From Gammaproteobacteria bacterium (GTDB lineage: Bacteria; Pseudomonadota; Gammaproteobacteria; GCA-001735895), in NCBI GenBank assembly GCA_029862125.1, contig JAOTXY010000002.1:35343-99342 (forward strand): a stretch of 64,000 bases of DNA, written 5' to 3'. The notes under the pieces were generated by a model. The model saw only the letters and a program-made list of their open reading frames with translations, searched no databases and had not been told where the DNA came from. This document shows, piece by piece, positions 10,815 to 20,222 of the stretch. Within the stretch, counting starts at the first letter, position 1. Each line of letters starts with the position of its first letter. Position numbers and translations under genes: made by a program.

Positions 10815-12269
10815 ATGGCGAAAAGAATTTCACTTTCACGTGCGGCTCGCCTCGTCGGGGTAAAACGGGGAGTTCTGCAACAACAAATCAGGGCGGGAGA
10901 GTTGCAAACCTTCGAAGGTGAAATTGTATTGTCAGACCTGCTACATGCTTATCCGGATGCCCAGATCGAGGATTCAAGCATGCTCGAACGGGTTGAGCAA
11001 ATCATCGAGCAGGCCACTTTCATCAATCCCGATAGCATCGCGCGAAAGCCTGACAATGTCGCCCTGACCGCGCGCATCATGTCGTTAAGCGAGAACCTGT
11101 CACGACAAAAACGACTACTTGATCGGTACCAGCGCTTTACCGATGAACTGCGCGCTGAAATCAACAGGCTCGAGGCACAGCCCGATGCGCTGCAACAACT
11201 GGGTTCCTGGGTTGATCAAGCTACGTCCAGAATTTCGACAGACGATGATACAATAGATCAACCATTCGTTAACGAAACGTTTTTACGTGTTATGTCGGCA
11301 CAGGCAACAGTCATTCCCAGTGGTCACGAGTTCTTCGTTGAAGGTGCAGAATCTATTCTGGAAGCGGGCCTGCGCGGGGGACTGGCGCTCAATTACGGAT
11401 GCAGTAACGGCAACTGCGGCCTGTGCAAGATCCGTGTAGTGTCGGGAGAAACCCGGAGAATAAAACATCACGATTATGCACTTACCGAGGCTGAAAAAGG
11501 CATTGGCTATGTGCTGGGTTGCTGCAATACCGCGATATCCGATGTCGTGCTTGAAGCCGACGAGGCACAGAGCACCAAAGACATCCCGATGCAGAACATT
11601 CCAATCAGGATAAAAAAAATCGATCATCCCGACGCCGATGTTTTAATCGTCAGCACGCGGACGCCACGCACCAGTCGGCTAAGATTTCTTGCGGGCCAGC
11701 GCGCAACGCTTTCGATTGACCAGGTGGGTTCGGGGTTTTATCCGATTGCAAGCTGCCCCTGCGACGATATGAATTTACAGTTCCATATCGGACTCGATAA
11801 ACGTGACCCTGTCGCGAACTACCTGGATGAGTCCGCAAAAGCTAACGACCTGTTAACACTGGAAGGACCGGTCGGCTCATTCGTCCTCAACGAGAACTCT
11901 TCCAATCCCCTGGTATTCATCGCCGAGGGCATCGGGTTTGCGTCCATAAAAGGCCTGATCGAACACGCCATGGCGCTCGATGTAGCGGAAAAGATTTTCC
12001 TGTTCTGGATAGCCGACAGCGACGATTCTCACTATCTCAACAATCTTTGTCGGGCCTGGAATGATGCACTGGACAACTTCGAATACGTCCCGCTCGACGC
12101 CGAAGCCGGCGAGCATCCAGGAGACAGCATCCTCGAACAGCTGCAACAGGATGATCCCACTGGTTTCGATTATTACCTCTGTAGTGGTGATAAAATTCGG
12201 GCCGGGGTGGAGCAATTTTTTGATACGCAGGCGATTCCAAAACAACAGGTTATGTACGAGACCTTATAG
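10815..12269 (+). CDS. Fusion protein: N-terminal HTH-like/coiled-coil region, plant-type [2Fe-2S] ferredoxin, FNR-like oxidoreductase
   Basis: C-x4-C-x2-C motif (YGCSNGNCGLC) plus downstream LGCC; FNR-like C-terminus ending VMYETL; N-terminal SLSRAARLVGVKRGVLQQQI. Confidence 0.8.
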   Translation: MAKRISLSRAARLVGVKRGVLQQQIRAGELQTFEGEIVLSDLLHAYPDAQIEDSSMLERVEQIIEQATFINPDSIARKPDNVALTARIMSLSENLSRQKRLLDRYQRFTDELRAEINRLEAQPDALQQLGSWVDQATSRISTDDDTIDQPFVNETFLRVMSAQATVIPSGHEFFVEGAESILEAGLRGGLALNYGCSNGNCGLCKIRVVSGETRRIKHHDYALTEAEKGIGYVLGCCNTAISDVVLEADEAQSTKDIPMQNIPIRIKKIDHPDADVLIVSTRTPRTSRLRFLAGQRATLSIDQVGSGFYPIASCPCDDMNLQFHIGLDKRDPVANYLDESAKANDLLTLEGPVGSFVLNENSSNPLVFIAEGIGFASIKGLIEHAMALDVAEKIFLFWIADSDDSHYLNNLCRAWNDALDNFEYVPLDAEAGEHPGDSILEQLQQDDPTGFDYYLCSGDKIRAGVEQFFDTQAIPKQQVMYETL

Positions 12270-12286
12270 ATAAAAGGACACCTATC

Positions 12287-12949
12287 GTGAGTTTAAAAGT
12301 TTTACTAATCGACGATCACATGCTCTTCCGTGAAGGCCTGATCAGCCTGCTTCAGCGGCGTAATATCGAGGTTCTTGCTGCGGTCGGGGATGGCAACGAG
12401 GGTATCAAGCAGGCACAGGAATTAGACCCCGACATTGTCCTGCTCGATAAGCGCATGCCGGTTATCGATGGTATCAGCGTGTTGAAGCATTTGAAAAAGC
12501 TCGGTTTGACCATGCCAATCGTAATGTTGACGACCAGTTCGAACGAGCAGGATTTACTCGACGCACTCAAGGCAGGTGCAAGCGGCTACCTGCTCAAGGA
12601 CATGGAACCCGATGGCCTGGTATCGGCGTTACGCGATATTCACGTCGGCAAAACGGTGGTGGCACCGCCGCTAACCTCGGTGCTGGTGCGTTTCGTCAAG
12701 GGTGATATGACGGTATCGCAATCGAAGGGACCGTTCAGTGAGTTAACCCCGCGGGAAAGCGAGATCCTCGAACTGATGGCCGAGGGCCAGGGTAACAAGC
12801 TGATAGCCCGTAACCTCGGCATATCGGATGGAACCGTAAAGCTGCATGTCAAGGCAGTACTCAGGAAACTTAATGTGCATTCACGCGTCGAAGCCGCGGT
12901 CATGTACATCGAGCACAAGCATCGTGTCGAGGACCCGGTCGAAGAATAA
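12287..12949 (+). CDS. NarL/FixJ-family response regulator
   Basis: Receiver domain (LIDDHMLFREGL...LLDKRMP) and LuxR-type HTH (LTPRESEILELMAEGQGNKLIARNLGISDGTVKLHVKAVLRKL). Confidence 0.95.
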   Translation: MSLKVLLIDDHMLFREGLISLLQRRNIEVLAAVGDGNEGIKQAQELDPDIVLLDKRMPVIDGISVLKHLKKLGLTMPIVMLTTSSNEQDLLDALKAGASGYLLKDMEPDGLVSALRDIHVGKTVVAPPLTSVLVRFVKGDMTVSQSKGPFSELTPRESEILELMAEGQGNKLIARNLGISDGTVKLHVKAVLRKLNVHSRVEAAVMYIEHKHRVEDPVEE

Positions 12950-13039
12950 TCTTCATTAAAACCATTTGCGGTAATTTGACTCAGGACAAAATCCGGGAAT
13001 TCGGCGGAGAGTAAGCTGAATCTAAATTCCAGAGGAGGA

Positions 13040-13393
13040 ATGGATATGATACCGATTACCGTCGAATTTATCGTCAAAAATGGTGATAAATCACTTAAAG
13101 AAGATAGCGTAACTTTCGGTAATCCCGAGGAATTGTTCGCTTATATAGCACCCGGTGGGGGTTGCGAGCATATGCCTTCCGACCTCGGGGAGATCCAGAT
13201 GGTCTTCCTGCCCCCGGAGCATCCAAATATCACCAGTCCCATCGCAGACAAGCGCGTCACCCTGCAACTCGGAATCGTGTTAATCACCGGTCCCCTGTCG
13301 ACGATCGTTCAGGTTTCCCAGGAAATTATCGACAAGGTCGGGCGCGCGGAAGTATCTGAGGCCTTCCTGGCGGTGATTGGTGCCAATTACTGA
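13040..13393 (+). CDS. Hypothetical protein
   Basis: 117 aa ORF preceded by AGAGGAGG; no recognised domain. Confidence 0.7.
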   Translation: MDMIPITVEFIVKNGDKSLKEDSVTFGNPEELFAYIAPGGGCEHMPSDLGEIQMVFLPPEHPNITSPIADKRVTLQLGIVLITGPLSTIVQVSQEIIDKVGRAEVSEAFLAVIGANY

Positions 13394-13497
13394 CCAGCGG
13401 AATCTTCATTACCTGTTGCATATTGCGCGGCTATTAACAGGGATGTAAGACGCAGCTTTAGCAGGTAATATGGCGCGAAATTGGGCGTATCGACAGT

Positions 13498-15267
13498 ATG
13501 ACAATACGAGCTCACTGTAACCGACGGCGAGGCAACTCCTTGAATAGAAATATCATTCCACGGCTAATAGCAGTTTTTGTTGCTACCATGCTGAGCCTGT
13601 CTGTGGCCACGGCACAGACGGACCAAGCGGAGGCAACATCGGCGACGCCGCAAGCTCCCGAGACCCAACAGGCCCAGTCGATACGCAAGCTACTCGCGAT
13701 CAGGGAGGCGTTGAAGGAAAAGCGTGAACGGATCAGGGATTTACTCGAACAACTGGAAACCGCTGACGAGACTGACAAGGAAACACTCAACCAACAGATC
13801 GGCGCACTCCGGGAAACCATTGGCGAACTGACCAGATCCTTCGAAAATATCGCCGTTGGTGGTGCAAATTTACGTAACCTGACCGATGCCGAGGATAGCA
13901 AACTGGACTGGCGCGACGAGCTGCTCCAGATCACCCGGCCATTATTAAACAGCCTCAAAGAAGCGACCGAGAAACCTCGCCGAATCGAAGAACTGCGCAG
14001 CGCGATTAACCTGTACCAGCAGCAACTGGAGGTTACCAGGAAGGCAACCGAGTCCATCGCACTGTTCGACCAGTACGAAATGCCGCCGGTAGTTGCCGAG
14101 GGATTGGCTAACGTCGCAGTTTCATGGCAGGAGCGCAGCGAGGACATCGAACGTTCACTTGAAATCTCGCGCGTCGAGTTACGCAACCTCGAACAGGAGA
14201 AAATTAAACTATTTGAAACAATAAGCCGCGTCTTGAACGATTTTTTCTGGGGACGAGGACTGACCTTGCTGCTCGCGCTAGTCACCGGCTTCGTCCTCTG
14301 GTTTGCAATGCGGACGCTGCGCCGGCTGGTAAAATCCTGGCGTCATTCTGCACAGCATCCAGATCACGCCGCAAAAATTCGCCTGCTGCTTTACGGCTAT
14401 CACCTGCTGACAATTCTGCTGGTATCGACGGCTGTGCTGTCGGTGTTCTATATACGCGGCGACCTGTTATTGCTGACACTGGCAATAATCGCGCTGGTGA
14501 TGCTTGCTCTCGGCGCCTGGCGCTTCCTGCCGCGTTACGTCCAGGAAGCTCGCCTGTTGCTCAACATTGCCGCCGCCCGCGAAGGAGAACGGGTGATCTA
14601 TAACGGACTGCCGTTTCGCATTGCCTCACTTAACCTGTATTCGGAATTACGCAATCCCGAGCTTGAAGGCGCAATCCGTCTACCCTTGTCGACGCTTACC
14701 CAACTGACTTCACGCCCTCGCACCAACGAAGCCTGGTTTCCCTGCAGTGCCGGCGATTACGTACTGCTACCGGACGGCAGTTTCGGCCAGGTCCTCGAGC
14801 AAACGGTGGAACTGGTACGGCTCAAGGTGATTGGCAGCATAGTACAGTTTGGCACTGCCGAGTTTTTACAACTTAATGTGCGCAATCTATCGCGTGAGGG
14901 CTTCGGCGTTATCGTGGTCTTCGGAATCGATTACCAGCACCAGCAGATATCGCTGACTCGGGTTCCCGAACGCTTCATGAGCGGCCTTAAAACCGCGTTC
15001 GAGCAGGCCGACTATGGCGACGACCTGAAAAATCTGCTGGTAGAGTTTAAAGAGGCTGGCACCAATTCACTGGACTACCTGATCTACGCGACTATGGAGG
15101 GTAATGTCGCAGCCTCGTACTTTACGATTGCACGCCTGATACAACAGACCTGCGTGGACATATGCAATCACGAGGACTGGGTTATTCCGTTCACGCAGGT
15201 CACCATACACCAGGCAGACGATGAGGAACCGGCCGATATCCGCGGAAGTTTAGCTCAACCGGTCTGA
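13498..15267 (+). CDS. MscS-like mechanosensitive channel family protein with N-terminal coiled coil (start codon uncertain)
   Basis: Signal/TM, long coiled coil, several TM helices, MscS-like beta region (GDYVLLPDGSFGQVLEQTVELVRLKV). Confidence 0.75.
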   Translation: MTIRAHCNRRRGNSLNRNIIPRLIAVFVATMLSLSVATAQTDQAEATSATPQAPETQQAQSIRKLLAIREALKEKRERIRDLLEQLETADETDKETLNQQIGALRETIGELTRSFENIAVGGANLRNLTDAEDSKLDWRDELLQITRPLLNSLKEATEKPRRIEELRSAINLYQQQLEVTRKATESIALFDQYEMPPVVAEGLANVAVSWQERSEDIERSLEISRVELRNLEQEKIKLFETISRVLNDFFWGRGLTLLLALVTGFVLWFAMRTLRRLVKSWRHSAQHPDHAAKIRLLLYGYHLLTILLVSTAVLSVFYIRGDLLLLTLAIIALVMLALGAWRFLPRYVQEARLLLNIAAAREGERVIYNGLPFRIASLNLYSELRNPELEGAIRLPLSTLTQLTSRPRTNEAWFPCSAGDYVLLPDGSFGQVLEQTVELVRLKVIGSIVQFGTAEFLQLNVRNLSREGFGVIVVFGIDYQHQQISLTRVPERFMSGLKTAFEQADYGDDLKNLLVEFKEAGTNSLDYLIYATMEGNVAASYFTIARLIQQTCVDICNHEDWVIPFTQVTIHQADDEEPADIRGSLAQPV

Positions 15268-15311
15268 CAGGCCCTGCCGGGGTAAACCCGGGTGATTGAT
15301 TCCAGATGGAT

Positions 15312-15635
15312 TTACAACAGCAGTATCAGGACGATGATTATCAACAGGAGATTGGTTGTGCTGACACCTGCACCCGCGGGTAATTCGGCGATTTGGCCCT
15401 GCAGGCTGGATATTTGCTGATCGGTCATCTGTTTAACGCGATCGCTGGCTTCGATGGGGTCGATTCCAAGCTCAATTAATTGCTGTTCAACATGTTGACG
15501 TTCGGCGATGTTTCTAACCAATTGGGCGCGTTCTGGCTCGGCAATCAAATGAGACGTTGATACCATTGCTGCGAAGGCGGTTGAGGTCGATAACCACAAC
15601 ACGGCCATCAAGATTATTTTTACCGGGTATTTCAT
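15312..15635 (-). CDS. PA2779-family small membrane protein
   Basis: 107 aa: signal peptide, VKQMTDQQISSLQGQIAELPAGAG, C-terminal TM; pattern recalled for the PA2779 family. Confidence 0.7.
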   Translation of the reverse strand: MKYPVKIILMAVLWLSTSTAFAAMVSTSHLIAEPERAQLVRNIAERQHVEQQLIELGIDPIEASDRVKQMTDQQISSLQGQIAELPAGAGVSTTNLLLIIIVLILLL

Positions 15636-16068
15636 TAATTTCTTCTCCTTATCCTATTAATTCAATCGCAGATTGAAAACTGTGAGAACCATGACCAAGC
15701 ATAGTTCATCGATCGAGGTCTGCACCTTCCGATTGACGACTAGAACTAGGATTTATGTCTCAATCAAGCGATAAGCGGCATTTGGTAATTCCTGAAATAA
15801 TGTTTTGGGAGATTTACATAAATATGAGATTGCAGCAGGTGCAAAACATGTATTAATTGGCTTTTCAGACCCTGCTATCGGAAATTACCTGGCTACCTTC
15901 AGAAACAAACACTGGCTATAACGTAAAGCACCAGGTACGAATAGCAGTAGAATAGCTCAGACAGGGTGTTTATAATCCGGCTTCGCGGGCAGCTGTAAAT
16001 GCCAGTCCTCGAACCATTAAAACAACAAAGTTAATTGATCCACCCTTAACAACCGAAGGAGAACCAAA

Positions 16069-17154
16069 ATGTCTCATATTTCCAAACCGGCCCACCGCGT
16101 CCGGTCAATAATCTTGGCTACTGGCCTTGCATCCGCTACTTTTGCAACCGGTATCGCATCTGCCGAACCCGTGACAGTCGTCTCCTGGGGCGGGAGTTAT
16201 GGTGCGGCGCAGGATGCAGCTCTTTTCAATGATGCATCAAAAAACTCCGGTATCGACATAATCCGCGAATCGGGAGCAAGCATGTCAAAAACCTGCCTGC
16301 AGGTTGAGTCCGGTTCGGTCACCTGGGATCTAGTCGTCACCGGGTCGGGTGGTTCGGCTTCTGCTGCCGAAAAAGGCTGCCTGGAAAAGATTGATTACAG
16401 TGTCGTCGATGTTTCAGATTTCATCCCGGGTATGTATACCGATTACTGCGTTGGGACAGATGTGTTTGCCACAGTCATGGCCTGGAACACAGACAAATAT
16501 GGTCAACCCGGTAGCGCAGGAGCGCCCAAAACATGGGCTGATTTCTGGGATGTTAAAAAATTCCCCGGTACACGTGCCTATCGTGCCAACAACGTCGACG
16601 GCGCGCTTGAACCAGCCCTGATGGCAGACGGTGTTCCGCCAGAGAAAGTATACGAAGTACTTTCAACCAAAGAAGGCAAGATGCGTGCAATCAACAAGAT
16701 ACGCGAGTTGAAACCACACATCGCTGTTTTCTGGGGTTCCGGCGCGCAGCAAGCTCAACTCATGAAGGATGCCGAGGTGGATATGATCACCGGTTGGAAC
16801 GGTCGTTTCGATAATGCCAAGAAAGACGGTGCCAAGGTCGGTTATACCTTTAACCAGGCAATGTACGACTTTGACTGCATGGCAATGCCCAAGGGTGCAC
16901 CAAACAAGGCCACCGCTATGAAGTTTTTAGCAGAAATTTCCAAGCCCGAATATCAGGCCAACCTGCCTTTTCATATCACTTACGGCCCAACCAATAAGAA
17001 AGCCTACGAGATGACCACGGCATCGAAGGAACTGATCGAATCTTTGCCTTCGCATCCCAATAATGTACCGATGATGTTGCCTATAGACCTGGCCTGGTAT
17101 GCGAAACATAGAACCGAAGCGCTCGAAATGTACATGGAATTAATGAGCGAATAA
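16069..17154 (+). CDS. Periplasmic polyamine-type (PotD/PotF-like) ABC solute-binding protein
   Basis: Signal peptide then EPVTVVSWGGSYGAAQ...; followed by ATPase and two permeases. Confidence 0.9.
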   Translation: MSHISKPAHRVRSIILATGLASATFATGIASAEPVTVVSWGGSYGAAQDAALFNDASKNSGIDIIRESGASMSKTCLQVESGSVTWDLVVTGSGGSASAAEKGCLEKIDYSVVDVSDFIPGMYTDYCVGTDVFATVMAWNTDKYGQPGSAGAPKTWADFWDVKKFPGTRAYRANNVDGALEPALMADGVPPEKVYEVLSTKEGKMRAINKIRELKPHIAVFWGSGAQQAQLMKDAEVDMITGWNGRFDNAKKDGAKVGYTFNQAMYDFDCMAMPKGAPNKATAMKFLAEISKPEYQANLPFHITYGPTNKKAYEMTTASKELIESLPSHPNNVPMMLPIDLAWYAKHRTEALEMYMELMSE

Positions 17155-17169
17155 CAAAGCGCAAGATGT

Positions 17170-17192
17170 GCCGGGCGGCCTCGCCGCCCGGC
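17170..17192 (+). other. Intergenic stem-loop between the binding-protein gene and the ABC ATPase gene
   Basis: Perfect 9-bp stem GCCGGGCGG-CCTCG-CCGCCCGGC with no T-tract. Confidence 0.7.
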
Positions 17193-17219
17193 AATGGTTT
17201 TCGAAGCAGAGGTTGTATC

Positions 17220-18341
17220 GTGTCCAGCCATCCCGATAGCGAGTCGTCAGGCGCATCGACCGCATTGCCGATCCATATTCAGGGTTTGACCAAAAAATAT
17301 GGGCAGATGTTTGCACTGGATTCTGTCGACCTGGAAGTCAAAAGTGGAGAATTCCTGACCCTGTTAGGTCCATCCGGCTCGGGGAAAACAACATTGCTAA
17401 TGGCCATAGCCGGATTTAACAGACCCGATGCGGGCAGCATACGATTTGGCGAAACCGAGGTCATCCTCACGCCACCGCATCAGCGTAATGTCGGCATGGT
17501 TTTTCAAAGCTACGCGTTATTTCCACACATGAGCGTCGCTGAAAATATTGCCTTCCCGCTAAAGCTTCGCGGTATTGCTGCAGCAGAAACTGCGCAGCGA
17601 GTCGAGGCTGCGCTGACTACGGTTCAACTGGACGGCCTTGGTGATCGTGACATCGAACAGCTATCCGGAGGCCAACGTCAACGCGTCGCGCTGGCTCGTG
17701 CCTTTGTGTTTCGCCCACGTATTCTATTAATGGACGAGCCACTGTCGGCACTCGACAAAAAACTGCGCGAACAAATGCAAATCGAATTAAAACATTTGCA
17801 TGAGCAACTCGGCGTCACCACTGTTTACGTCACCCATGATCAGCGCGAAGCCTTAACCATGTCTGATCGAATCGTTGTAATCAATCATGGCAAACTCACC
17901 CAGATTGACACCCCGCACAACATTTATAACCATCCTGCCAACGCATTCGTTGCTGATTTTATCGGCGAGTCAACCATGTTGCCGTTAGAGCATGATGGTT
18001 CGGGCAAGCTTTTTTTCCAGGACCATTTGGTCGAAACCGATTTTAAAACCGATGCAGCCAGGAACTGGTCTTTGGTAATACGTCCCGAGAGACTGTTCAT
18101 GGCTGATAAAAAAGCCGTCGATTCAGAGAAAGCAATTGTCTTCTCAGGTGTGGTTCGTGATTTCGTGTTTCAGGGTGAAACAGCATTTGCGTTGATGTCG
18201 ATTAACGATAAGTACGATCTGGCTTTTCGCTTCGGTACCGATTCATCGTCTTCACAAAATATATTGCAAGCCGGGGATCAGGTTTCGCTCGGCCTGAATC
18301 GAAGTGATGTCATCATTATCCCGCAGGGCGATGATTCGTGA
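17220..18341 (+). CDS. PotA-like ABC transporter ATP-binding protein
   Basis: Walker A GPSGSGKTT, signature LSGGQRQRVALARA, Walker B LLMDEPLSALD, TOBE-like C-terminus; likely GTG 17220 start. Confidence 0.92.
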   Translation: MSSHPDSESSGASTALPIHIQGLTKKYGQMFALDSVDLEVKSGEFLTLLGPSGSGKTTLLMAIAGFNRPDAGSIRFGETEVILTPPHQRNVGMVFQSYALFPHMSVAENIAFPLKLRGIAAAETAQRVEAALTTVQLDGLGDRDIEQLSGGQRQRVALARAFVFRPRILLMDEPLSALDKKLREQMQIELKHLHEQLGVTTVYVTHDQREALTMSDRIVVINHGKLTQIDTPHNIYNHPANAFVADFIGESTMLPLEHDGSGKLFFQDHLVETDFKTDAARNWSLVIRPERLFMADKKAVDSEKAIVFSGVVRDFVFQGETAFALMSINDKYDLAFRFGTDSSSSQNILQAGDQVSLGLNRSDVIIIPQGDDS

Positions 18342-19240
18342 GCGCCTCAACTGCCAGCAAAACCGAAGGTATTAACGAAAAATTACTGCGAATCCAGGGA
18401 ATTCGAGAACAACGCTTGTTACTAAGCCTGGCAACGCCCGCGGTGCTTGCCATAGTAGCCATCATTGTAATCCCGGTCGGTTGGTTATTTTATCTTTCGT
18501 TCACCGGCAGCAATGGGCACCTCTCACTCGAAAATTACCAGAGGATGATCGAATACAAGTCTTACGCGCGCGTTTTTGTCACCACGTTTCAGGTCAGTAT
18601 TCTAACCACCTTGATCTGTATTCTGATCGGTTATCCGCTTGCCTATTTCCTCGCTATGCTACCACAGCGCCTGGCCGGTTTTTTCATGCTCGCGGTATTA
18701 CTGCCGTTTTGGACTTCACTACTGGTTCGCACCTATGCCTGGCTTGTGCTATTGCAGAAAAACGGCATTCTGAATGACTTTGCGATGTCTGTAGGTTTAT
18801 GGGATACACCGGTAAAGCTGGTGCATAACTTAACTGGCACGCTCATCGGCATGGCCCATATCATGCTGCCGTTCCTGGTTTTACCGCTTTACGGCTCGAT
18901 GCGAAAAATTCAACGCGACTTAATGCACGCGGCGGCCAATCTCGGCGCATCTCCGGTTCAGTCTTTCTGGAAAATCTATTTTCCATTGTCCATGTCGGGC
19001 ATGGTGGCCGGGTCATTAATCGTGTTTGTGCTGTGTCTTGGATTTTATGTCACACCTGCGGTACTCGGCGGCGGGCGGGTCGTCATGGTCGCCACGCAAA
19101 TCACCGCAATACTCGAAAATCAGTACAACTGGGGTGCGGCAAGCGCGCTCGGAGTCGTCTTGCTGATCGCAACCCTGGTTATTTTATACGCCGCGACAAA
19201 ACTGATGAAACTAGACGCCGCGCTTTTTGGCAAACACTGA
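18338..19240 (+). CDS. PotB-like ABC transporter permease
   Basis: 300 aa, TM-rich; GTG start overlaps the TGA of the ATPase gene; EAA-like loop AAANLGASPVQSFWKIYFPLS. Confidence 0.9.
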   Translation: MSASTASKTEGINEKLLRIQGIREQRLLLSLATPAVLAIVAIIVIPVGWLFYLSFTGSNGHLSLENYQRMIEYKSYARVFVTTFQVSILTTLICILIGYPLAYFLAMLPQRLAGFFMLAVLLPFWTSLLVRTYAWLVLLQKNGILNDFAMSVGLWDTPVKLVHNLTGTLIGMAHIMLPFLVLPLYGSMRKIQRDLMHAAANLGASPVQSFWKIYFPLSMSGMVAGSLIVFVLCLGFYVTPAVLGGGRVVMVATQITAILENQYNWGAASALGVVLLIATLVILYAATKLMKLDAALFGKH

Positions 19241-19241
19241 T

Positions 19242-20057
19242 ATGAACTGGCTCAAAAAACCCGCTTCAGATACCCAGCTCACTCATGGCGACCGGCTATG
19301 GCTGTATTTTGTTGCGACAATCATCATGTTGCTGCTGGTTATCCCGACTTTCATCGTCATACCGATGTCATTCTCCGAATCCCAGTACCTCGAATTCCCT
19401 CCAGAGCACTGGTCGGCGCGTTGGTACAATGTCTATTTCGAATCATCTAAATGGATGCGTGCTACGGTTACCTCGGTGCAGGTTGGCGTGCTTACCATGC
19501 TGGTGGCAACACCGATGGGTGTCATGGCAGCCTACGCGCTGTTTGTTTCCGGACACCGCGCAGCCAGAGCAATATTTGCCTTCCTCATCACACCGATGAT
19601 CGTGCCGGTCATACTGATTGCGATTGGTGCCTTCTACGCGTACGGACGTGTCGGCCTTAATAATACGATCACTGGGCTGGTTCTGGCGCACGCGGTTCTG
19701 GCCACGCCGCTGGTTATGATCGTCATCACCTCGGCACTGCGAAACTATGACCTGAACCAGGAACGCGTCGCCAGAAGCCTGGGTGCAACCCGGTTAAAAG
19801 CTTTCTTCGTTATTACCTTGCCGCAAATTAAGTTTTCGATTGTGACTTCAGCGCTGCTGGCGTTTCTGACCTCTTTTGACGAGGTTATTATTGCGATATT
19901 TGTTTCTGGTGGCGTAAACGCAACGCTGACAAAGCATATGTTCAGTTCGCTGCGTGATTTTATCGACCCAACAATAGCCGCCATTTCCACGATTATGATC
20001 CTGGTTTCAACAACGCTTTTGCTGGCAACCCAATTTATTGGATCACGTCAAAAGTAA
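19242..20057 (+). CDS. PotC-like ABC transporter permease
   Basis: TM-rich; EAA-like loop VARSLGATRLKAFFVITLPQI; start reassigned to ATG 19242. Confidence 0.9.
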   Translation: MNWLKKPASDTQLTHGDRLWLYFVATIIMLLLVIPTFIVIPMSFSESQYLEFPPEHWSARWYNVYFESSKWMRATVTSVQVGVLTMLVATPMGVMAAYALFVSGHRAARAIFAFLITPMIVPVILIAIGAFYAYGRVGLNNTITGLVLAHAVLATPLVMIVITSALRNYDLNQERVARSLGATRLKAFFVITLPQIKFSIVTSALLAFLTSFDEVIIAIFVSGGVNATLTKHMFSSLRDFIDPTIAAISTIMILVSTTLLLATQFIGSRQK

Positions 20058-20093
20058 CCTTACCCGGGTTAAACAGTAGCTCCCCGGGAGAAA

Positions 20094-20169
<76 letters not shown>

Positions 20170-20222
20170 GTCTACTCGTCTAATCATACTACATGAGCAG
20201 CAACTACGATCTGGATTGCTTG

